DNA from: Clostridia bacterium
GTDB taxonomy: Bacteria > Bacillota_A > Clostridia > Oscillospirales > CAG-272
Length of the DNA stretch: 45,839 bases
Assembly (NCBI GenBank): GCA_017466455.1
Contig: JAFTUD010000012.1
Coordinates: 1-45,839 of the forward strand
Direction of reading: 5' to 3'
Every line of letters starts with the position of its first letter. Position 1 is the stretch's first letter. Below are positions 39,970-45,839 of this stretch, in pieces. Position numbers and translations under genes: made by a program. The notes below the pieces were generated by a model, which saw only the letters and a program-made list of their open reading frames with translations, made no database searches and was not told the DNA's origin.

Positions 39970-42252
39970 TTATTCATCTATTTCATCAACGATTTGCGAC
40001 TTTACCTCTACAATATTGCCAGGCTTAAATCTTTTTACAAGCTCGTGGCATAGCTTATAATTCTCAATCCCAAACTCATTTACAAGAATCAGCTCTCCAC
40101 GAAGCAAATTTTTCAAATCGCTAAAGCCACAGATTTCAATTTTGTTCTCCTTTACGAAGCTGGATACATTTGCAAAATAAACATTATCCTTGTTTCTCTT
40201 GCCCTCTACGCTCGTTCCTCTACCGTCGTCAATAGGAATCAAACGAACTCGGTGTGCATCTCGCCATCTTTTGATTGTCGCCTTGTTTTCGGCAATGTAT
40301 CCCTCGAGCTGAAGATCGACAAGCGACTTGGCTACATCCTTGTCATATACATCTACATTGTAGTACTCCTGCCCACAACCACGACAGCGAACCTTATCCC
40401 TATTCGTACTAATTGAATCTCTTCCTCTTGGACGACAGCATACAGGGCATAGGGGATCTTTTAGTGCAATTCCATTTGTGTCAAGCACGGAAAGCTGACC
40501 CTTAGAAAGTGCCGCGGTATCCGCCTTTATGCTTGCAATTTCCTCGAATAGCCACTGAACCGCTTGATTAAAGTCATCATCGGTAGGAACCTTGCCGCCC
40601 TTAAACATATCAATTGTTTTGCCCGCGATTTTTTCAATCATAGGTGTGGACAATATCGGCAAGTAACCCGCCCCGTAACCTACAGCTCCGCTTGTAACAA
40701 GACGGCCCACCTCTGCTTTAGTTTGCTCTATCACCTTGGCAAGCATTCTTTCTATGTCATCAAAACGCTCAAGCATTCTTTGTCCTTGAATATCGTTTTT
40801 GTCCTGCGTCCTCTTGACTTCTTCAAACACTCTCGAAACATTTTCGTTTATTTCATAGAGACTTTTGTTTTGCTCTACGAGCGTCTCTTGCATGCTCTTA
40901 ATAGGATCGCTCTTTTCCGCCACGAATTGACGCAAGCCTTCAAGCTCCTTGATAAGTCTCTCGCTGTTGTTGCTTGCGGACTCAAGTCCATCATCAAGCT
41001 TTTTTGCTATGTCATCATAAAAGGCGTTCACCTCGTGCTTAACGGTTTTCTCGATTTTATCCAACGCGGTAGAGATCACCGTGGTCATATCCGCAAGCTG
41101 TGCCTTTGATGCACTCTCAAAATATTCCTTTTTGAGAACCTCGGTAGCGAGGCTATCTATTCTTTCGGCGATTTGGTCAACATCGGAGCTAAGGATATTT
41201 ACACTGTCCTCAATCCTTTCGGCAGTATAGCCTGCGTCCTCTATGCCGTTACAGCATTTCGCAAGCTTGTCCTTAACATCGGCAAGCTGTTTATAGCTAC
41301 TTGCCTTAAGCTCGTTAATTGATGCCGAAATGAGGCTCGTGCTCTTATCAAGCTTATCAAGCCCACGCATAAGCATCTCATCCTGCTCAATTCCCTTGAT
41401 AAGCGAGTAGTCAAGCCCGCAGGCACAGCAGTGAAACATCTCCTGCTTTTCAAAGTAAATAAGCCTCTGCCCGCAGTAGCCACATTCGGGACATCTGCGC
41501 GCCATAAACTTAGGCGAATATTGCATTGCCCTAAGCTCATCAAAGCGTATGCTTCCGCCATTGTCAAGCGAGCTTTGACCGATAAGCGTTGCAAAGCTAT
41601 CAAGTGCCTGCGTTAGCCTTTCGCTGTTGCTCTTTAATTCCCTTGCAAGCTCGCTTTGGCTATTAAGTATTGCATCCTTTAGAAGTGATACGATTAGCTT
41701 ACTGTCCTCTGAGCCCATGCTTCTAAGGCTTTCCTCAAGGAAGTCCCTGCGAGCAAGAATTAGCATGCTCTTAAACGCCCTTTGCTCATCTTCCTTCATA
41801 ATTTTTTGGTATATTTCTGACTTGTTTATGAAGGACAATACCATTTCATCAGATGAAAAGTAATTCATGAAAATGGACACAAGCTCTTTCCTTTCCTTAA
41901 AGGAAATCTTATGCGTATCGCCTAATTTTACTATGTCCTCGGCTTCGCCTGCCTTTTCCGAAATTTCTCTTACCGCACAGGCGCTAAGGTAGAAGAACCT
42001 CTCGTTCAGCAAGCTTTCATCTATACCCTGTGCATACTTGCCCCTTTTAAGCTCCTCAACCGTTCTTGAAATTGCTCCTCTTTGCTTATGCCTTCCTATA
42101 ATGCCTGCAATAAGGTCATCAGAGGCAGAGCCCGCTATGTTACTAAGAAGCTCGGAAAGCAGTTGACCCACCGCATTAGTGGTAAGAAAGGCGATGGCAA
42201 TTCCAAATCCACTTAATATGGAGTCCCATATTTTTATAAAAAGCTGTTTCAT
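39970..42252 (-). CDS. Large coiled-coil protein with two zinc ribbons and an N-terminal hydrophobic segment
   Basis: 760 residues. N-terminal hydrophobic/amphipathic stretch (about 8-40), helical region, zinc ribbon 1 with C254-x2-C257 ... C275-x2-C278, long helices with coiled-coil pattern (about 290-515), a short hydrophobic patch (521-544), and zinc ribbon 2 with C602-x2-C605 ... C623-x2-C626. The C-terminal domain (about 645-760) is of unknown type. The helical middle (ESVNILSSDVDQIAERIDSLAT..., NENVSRVFEEVKRTQD) resembles signalling coiled coils. AAGGAG precedes the ATG. I cannot assign a known family. It may be the structural core or sensor of the system. Confidence 0.8.
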   Translation of the reverse strand: MKQLFIKIWDSILSGFGIAIAFLTTNAVGQLLSELLSNIAGSASDDLIAGIIGRHKQRGAISRTVEELKRGKYAQGIDESLLNERFFYLSACAVREISEKAGEAEDIVKLGDTHKISFKERKELVSIFMNYFSSDEMVLSFINKSEIYQKIMKEDEQRAFKSMLILARRDFLEESLRSMGSEDSKLIVSLLKDAILNSQSELARELKSNSERLTQALDSFATLIGQSSLDNGGSIRFDELRAMQYSPKFMARRCPECGYCGQRLIYFEKQEMFHCCACGLDYSLIKGIEQDEMLMRGLDKLDKSTSLISASINELKASSYKQLADVKDKLAKCCNGIEDAGYTAERIEDSVNILSSDVDQIAERIDSLATEVLKKEYFESASKAQLADMTTVISTALDKIEKTVKHEVNAFYDDIAKKLDDGLESASNNSERLIKELEGLRQFVAEKSDPIKSMQETLVEQNKSLYEINENVSRVFEEVKRTQDKNDIQGQRMLERFDDIERMLAKVIEQTKAEVGRLVTSGAVGYGAGYLPILSTPMIEKIAGKTIDMFKGGKVPTDDDFNQAVQWLFEEIASIKADTAALSKGQLSVLDTNGIALKDPLCPVCCRPRGRDSISTNRDKVRCRGCGQEYYNVDVYDKDVAKSLVDLQLEGYIAENKATIKRWRDAHRVRLIPIDDGRGTSVEGKRNKDNVYFANVSSFVKENKIEICGFSDLKNLLRGELILVNEFGIENYKLCHELVKRFKPGNIVEVKSQIVDEIDE

Positions 42253-42261
42253 TTTTTCTCC

Positions 42262-42639
42262 TTATCTTTGGTCGTACATCCACCTTTCGGCAATTTCGCA
42301 AAGCGATTTTGAGCCCTCAAGTATCACGCTCTTGCCCGAGGCGTCGCCGTAATATTCGTCAAATGCCTTAAGCGCTCCCTCAAGCTGTGAAAGGTACGCC
42401 CCTGCCTTTTTAGTGATAGAAATGCCCGACACAATCGTGTATGCTCTGTCAATTCTGTCAAGTGCCTCGCTTGACGCGCTCTCATAGCCATCAAGCTCTC
42501 TTGCTGAGCCCTTGATAAATGCGGGCCCCCAGCTTGATTTATAGCTCCAAAGCGATTTTGCCACCTTATCCCTGCGAGCCAAAAGCTCATCAAGGTCGGA
42601 TATCTTCTTTTTTCTTCTAAAAAAACCGAAAAGTCCCAT
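42262..42639 (-). CDS. Small helical protein with basic amphipathic N-terminus
   Basis: 125 residues. Begins MGLFGFFRRKKK, which could lie on a membrane surface. The rest is helical (LDELLARRDKVAKSLWSYK..., YLSQLEGALKAFDEYYG). AGGAGAG before the ATG; gaps of 8 and 9 bases to its neighbours. Function unknown. Confidence 0.75.
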   Translation of the reverse strand: MGLFGFFRRKKKISDLDELLARRDKVAKSLWSYKSSWGPAFIKGSARELDGYESASSEALDRIDRAYTIVSGISITKKAGAYLSQLEGALKAFDEYYGDASGKSVILEGSKSLCEIAERWMYDQR

Positions 42640-42647
42640 TTTCTCTC

Positions 42648-44153
42648 CTATTTTTCGCTTTTATCCGATGAGCCTGCGGACTTCTTCACGCTCTCGTCAA
42701 GCTTTTCTTTAAGCTTTATTAGGTCCTTTATATTGTCTGTATCATTTATATTGTCTTTATCATAGGTCGAGGTTGCAAGCACCCAGTCCTGAACAAGTCC
42801 GTTTTCAACTATTTGTACCCGCTTCTGTAAAATGCCCACGCATCTGCCGTTTTCATCAAGCACAGGCCCTCCCGAGCATCCTTGGTTTGAATGCACATTT
42901 GTTCTTAGCGCTCGTAAGCCCTCACCTGCTACGGTGTTAAGTAGCTCGCCCTCTAATGCGTTTATGCCTCTGCCAAGATCGTTTCCGAGCAGGACAAGCC
43001 TTGGCTTGCTCGCTTGGTCTATGTACATTGTGCGATATTGCTCGGCGGTTTTATCATTAAGCATTATTGAAATTTTCTCGATAGCTCCGAGCATATCCTT
43101 CGGCACGCGGACGGTGAACATAGCGACATCCATTGATATGTCCTGATTGCCAAGCACCTTGATGCCGTTTTTGAAGTCCAGCCCCATTCCGTATTTTCTT
43201 TCGAGATGCACGGCGTTTTCAATCTTATATTCCGAAATGCCCCCGCTTAGCACTGCGACAAGCCCCTCTTTCTCTTTTAGAGACTTATCAAACAATACAT
43301 GGCGACAGGTAACCGCGTAAAGCCTTACCATTTCTCTTGAAACAAGGCGCTTATCGCTTGGCTCTTTATCATAAAGCTCTCCGTCCTCGCCGACAAACCA
43401 TTCGGCGTCGCCCTGCTTTACCTTTTCGTATTCTTCTCCTGCGTCCTTTATGTCAAAGACGAAGCCCGTACCGCTTACGCCATTTCCCCTTATGGAGAAT
43501 ACTGATGGCATATAGGTGCTTATTGACTGCTTAATTCCGTTAATCTGACTGTTTGTATCCTCTAATACGATAGAATTTACAAAAACATCATTGATGTGTG
43601 CAAAAAGCTCGCTCTTGAGCTTAGCTATGATATCCGACTCACGAAGCCTCTTGGTAAGCATGCCCTCGTTTGTCCTCTCGCCGATTTTATTCTTGATTTC
43701 CTTAGCGCACTTATGAAGCTCGCTCTTAAAGGCAGGGACAAGCATGGCTCTTATGTATTCGCAAGCGCCTGAGCCGTTTTGCGCATAGGTGTAAAGCGTC
43801 TTCGCCTTGTAGCCCTCTTGCTTGGAGTAATCAAACACATCGCTTGGAAGCCTTTCGGCAAGATGCTTGACAAGCAGCAGGCTCGTTTCGGCATATCCGT
43901 TTACGCGAAGGATTTTGTCCTTTCCGCCTACTCTTGCCTCGGTCTTAAAGCCCCAAACAACCTGTACCGTTGGACGAACTCTGCCTATTTTAACCGTTGT
44001 TATCCTTGTTTCCTTGTCGTATGAGCGCTCAATTATGCTAAACTCGCTTTCATCGGGCAATATAATGTCAAAATCGTTTCCCTTTGACGGAATCGTAAGC
44101 TCCGTGTAAAGCATTTCCGCGCTTATCGGTGGAAAAATTTTCTCTCTGCTCAT
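42648..44153 (-). CDS. Cytosolic trypsin-like serine protease with SPFH-like N-terminal domain
   Basis: 501 residues, no signal peptide. Chymotrypsin-fold domain about 212-465: GTGFVF (228-233), H285 in VTCRH, D342 in DISMDVAMF and S427 in QGCSGGPV, so the triad is complete. A loop at 240-275 is inserted before the histidine. Residues ~20-200 have the strand-then-helix order of SPFH/band-7 domains (IERSYDKETRITTVKIG..., then AFKSELHKCAKEIKNKI..., LKSELFAHINDVFVNSIVLED); this is a judgement by eye. The tail is acidic/basic and unstructured. AAGGAG precedes the ATG. First gene of a six-gene operon, so it may be the activated effector or the regulator. Confidence 0.85.
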   Translation of the reverse strand: MSREKIFPPISAEMLYTELTIPSKGNDFDIILPDESEFSIIERSYDKETRITTVKIGRVRPTVQVVWGFKTEARVGGKDKILRVNGYAETSLLLVKHLAERLPSDVFDYSKQEGYKAKTLYTYAQNGSGACEYIRAMLVPAFKSELHKCAKEIKNKIGERTNEGMLTKRLRESDIIAKLKSELFAHINDVFVNSIVLEDTNSQINGIKQSISTYMPSVFSIRGNGVSGTGFVFDIKDAGEEYEKVKQGDAEWFVGEDGELYDKEPSDKRLVSREMVRLYAVTCRHVLFDKSLKEKEGLVAVLSGGISEYKIENAVHLERKYGMGLDFKNGIKVLGNQDISMDVAMFTVRVPKDMLGAIEKISIMLNDKTAEQYRTMYIDQASKPRLVLLGNDLGRGINALEGELLNTVAGEGLRALRTNVHSNQGCSGGPVLDENGRCVGILQKRVQIVENGLVQDWVLATSTYDKDNINDTDNIKDLIKLKEKLDESVKKSAGSSDKSEK

Positions 44154-44200
44154 AAGGCTCTCCTTCTTAGAATTTTTGTTTATATGTAATATTTACCCTT

Positions 44201-44230
44201 ATTTTATCACATTTTGTATTTGTATGTAAA
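44201..44230 (-). promoter_or_regulatory. Promoter of the protease-Hsp70 operon
   Basis: Minus strand TTTACA (44225-44230), 18 bases, TAAAAT (44201-44206), 48 bases upstream of the protease ATG. No further promoter is obvious inside the operon, whose genes are overlapping or 3-43 bases apart. Confidence 0.7.
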
Positions 44231-44337
44231 GGGTTTTTAAGACTAATATCAAATTTTGTCATATTTTAACAAATTTAAGGGGATTTTCTCGCCCTTTTCC
44301 CCTATCTATCCCCCCGTTTTTTGTGCATTTCCCCGCC

Positions 44338-44796
44338 CCGAGTGCCTCGGTGGGCAAAATCCGACTTCGTGCAGTATGAACTTATTCCTCACGCCACGAG
44401 CAATATTCTAACTTATCATTCCGCATTCCGAATTCCGAACTCCGAATTTGCGATAGCACCATTCCGAATTCCGCCCGAGTACCTCGGGTCGTAAACTCCG
44501 CTTTCGTTCGGTACAAGCTGTTTCCGTTCGCTACGAAGCCCCGAGTGCCTCGGTGGGCAAAATCCGACTTCGTGCAGTATGAATTTGTTCCACACGCCAC
44601 GAGCAATATTCTAACTTATCATTCCGCATTCCGCATTCCGAATTCCGAATTTGCGATAGCACCATTCCGCATTCCGCCCGAGTACCTCGGGTCGTAAACT
44701 CCGCCCTCGCGCAGTATGAATTTGTTCTACACACCCCGAAGCAGTTTTCTCCATTCCGAACTCCGAATTCCGCATTCCGAACTTGCGATAGCACTT
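44338..44796. repeat. Dispersed repeat block 5: four heads, including a 203-bp tandem duplication
   Basis: Heads at 44338 (CCGAG-TGC-CTCGG), 44474 (CCCGAG-TAC-CTCGGG), 44541 and 44677. The first pair and second pair are offset by exactly 203 bp, so a unit of head-heptads-head was duplicated. Tails are ATTCCGN heptads with ATTTGCG and ATAGCAC. The block lies upstream of the protease-Hsp70 operon promoter. Frames running through it are repeat-derived. Confidence 0.88.
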
Positions 44797-45090
44797 CCTC
44801 TTGCCTAATATATTATCACGCAAGAGGCGGTATCAAGTCACAAAAGGTTAGACAACGCACAGGGGTTCCCCGAAATGAACGAACCAACAATGATGAAGTG
44901 AACCCCAAAAAGTTCACAAAAAACAAAAAACGGCACAACGAAGAGCAGGAAGAGGGATTTCTCCTCTTGATTTTTTGAGGACAAAAAGCATTGATTTTTA
45001 ATATATGCCTCAAAAAATCTTCGGTCAACGGCTAAAATCACTCCCCGAGTGATTTTTTAACGCCTACGGTTCGAATCCCTCATATTGTTT
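44797..45090. other. Gene-free AT-rich stretch with inverted repeats
   Basis: Contains CCTCTTGC (44797-44804) / GCAAGAGG (44820-44827), a 12-bp inverted pair GATTTTTTGAGG / CCTCAAAAAATC (about 44970 and 45008), a terminator-like hairpin AAAATCACTC-CCC-GAGTGATTTT (45034-45056), and a GGTTCGAATCCC string (45068-45079) resembling a tRNA T-loop but without a tRNA. Short frames here are not convincing genes. Confidence 0.55.
45034..45058 (+). terminator. Terminator-like hairpin
   Basis: AAAATCACTC / GAGTGATTTT with loop CCC and a T-run. No gene is found directly upstream on the plus strand. Confidence 0.6.
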
Positions 45091-45099
45091 TACACGAAA

Positions 45100-45820
45100 T
45101 CAAAACCACTAGTAAACTAGTGGTATGCACAAGCCCTATAAGGGCATAATACTTGCGATGTCTCAAGACATATTGAAAGATTCGCCAATCGCATCATCTT
45201 TACAGGCAGCCACTGAAGTGGCTGTCTTTTTTGCCTATTTATTCTCGCTACCCGTAAACGGGTCAATGTATTCTTTTATACTTATTTGGTCCTCGGCTAT
45301 ATCTGTTTGTAACTGATTCCTTACATATTCAGCTATTCGTTTTTCATTTTTTCCTACTGTATCAACATAATAGCCTCGGCACCAAAAATGCCTATTCCCA
45401 TACTTGTATTTCAAATTCGCATGCCTATCAAATATCATCAAGGCGCTTTTCCCTTTCAAATATCCCATAAACCTTGCTACACTTATGTTCGGCGGTATAC
45501 TTACCAACATATGTATATGATCTACGCATGCTTCCGCTTCTATTATCTCCACTTTTTGCTGCTCGCAAAGCTTTCGTATTATTTTCCCTATATCTACCTT
45601 TATTTTACCATATATTGCCTGTCTCCTATATTTTGGAGCAAATACTATATGGTACTTGCAATTCCACTTCGAATGTGATAAACTATTTGTGTCATTCATT
45701 TGACATTCCTCCTATGTTTTTTGATACGGTTGGCGAACCTTTATCATTATATCATAGGAGGTCTCTTTTTTTACTTGTATCTAAAGATTTTTTACCCTCA
45801 CCAGTTTAACTGGTGGTTTA
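45100..45820 (-). mobile_element. IS200/IS605-family element carrying only tnpA
   Basis: The tnpA gene is flanked by short hairpins as in this family: CCACTAGT-AA-ACTAGTGG (45106-45123) at the 3' side and CACCAGTT-T-AACTGGTG (45799-45815) at the 5' side. A third, CAGCCACT-GA-AGTGGCTG (45207-45224), with a plus-strand T-run lies just after the tnpA stop. Exact ends and cleavage tetranucleotides cannot be fixed from one copy; bounds are approximate. No tnpB. Confidence 0.7.
45235..45699 (-). CDS. tnpA: IS200/IS605 family transposase TnpA (Y1 HUH)
   Basis: 154 residues, standard size. HUH motif H61-I-H63 in DHIHMLVSIPP, catalytic tyrosine Y125 in AEYVRNQ, and the CKYHIVFAPKYRR opening. It moves single-stranded DNA through end hairpins, without inverted repeats. 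GGAGG lies 7 bases before the ATG and a TATAAT-like box is just upstream. It appears intact. Confidence 0.96.
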   Translation of the reverse strand: MNDTNSLSHSKWNCKYHIVFAPKYRRQAIYGKIKVDIGKIIRKLCEQQKVEIIEAEACVDHIHMLVSIPPNISVARFMGYLKGKSALMIFDRHANLKYKYGNRHFWCRGYYVDTVGKNEKRIAEYVRNQLQTDIAEDQISIKEYIDPFTGSENK

Positions 45821-45839
45821 TTTTCGCTAAAGACTCCAA

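Noticed and set aside
44382..44823. Several minus-strand open frames rich in NSEFGMRN-type peptides
   Set aside because: They are the coding shadow of ATTCCGN heptads; no ribosome sites.
44816..45041. Two overlapping short frames of 67 and 70 codons
   Set aside because: AT-rich, no ribosome site, no recognisable domain; they lie across inverted repeats.
45030..45085. tRNA gene suggested by GGTTCGAATCCC
   Set aside because: The T-stem does not pair and no acceptor, D or anticodon arm can be built. At most a decayed fragment.

Overview
The window looks like a chromosome segment of a low-to-mid GC Clostridia-type Bacillota, probably an uncultured gut organism. The evidence is near-consensus sigma-A promoters (several TTGACA-17-TATAAT type), strong AGGAGG-like ribosome binding sites, intrinsic terminators after most units, and a typical Clostridia gene set (mnmG, rlmH, typA, PnuC, the methionine gamma-lyase/aluminium-resistance family, a BspA-type LRR protein, DUF1294). 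The exact species cannot be read from the sequence.

Layout. 1-463: C-terminal end of a protein cut by the window edge. 741-5172 (minus): an operon of LMW phosphotyrosine phosphatase, MFS transporter and family 2 glycosidase, then a metallophosphoesterase with its own promoter and a terminator-containing leader. 5870-9688: a very large secreted metallophosphoesterase, divergent from a DeoR-family regulator (9905-10645) with overlapping promoters. 11054-12864: LRR protein and HAD phosphatase. 13032-21112: a compact phage head/baseplate cassette (small and large terminase, SPP1-type portal, scaffold, capsid, connectors, Dit, Gp37-like protein, two lysis-type membrane proteins). It has no recognisable major tail protein, tape measure, lysin or integrase. 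21740-22828: two HTH proteins. 23182-30134: housekeeping genes mnmG, rlmH, a PLP enzyme, a Sel1 protein and typA. 30404-35782: permease, deacetylase, small proteins, PnuC and citrate synthase. 35863-44153: a six-gene minus-strand operon described below. 45235-45699: an IS200/IS605 tnpA.

Most interesting content. (1) The 35863-44153 operon encodes, in order of transcription, a cytosolic trypsin-like protease with an SPFH-like N-terminus, a small basic protein, a 760-residue coiled-coil protein with two zinc ribbons, a two-TM coiled-coil protein, a divergent Hsp70 and a three-TM protein. All are tightly spaced or overlapping behind one promoter. I do not recognise it as a described system. (2) A family of structured dispersed repeats has at least 15 copies. 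Each has a CCGAG/CTCGG hairpin head, a second stem, and a tail built on 7-nt units. In two places the tail is an array of different perfect hairpins separated by an invariant 7-nt linker (ATATCGA or AATTCAT). Two copies have expanded in frame as 96-bp units inside the phage scaffold gene. (3) A 67-nt element occurs twice (25349-25415 and 28227-28293) with six compensatory base-pair changes between copies, which strongly indicates a selected RNA or cruciform structure.

How genes may work together (inference). PTP-MFS-GH2 looks like a small carbohydrate uptake and hydrolysis unit. The DeoR regulator probably controls the divergent secreted phosphoesterase through TTTGAGCAA boxes. The protease-Hsp70 operon suggests a membrane-anchored protein-quality, stress or conflict response.
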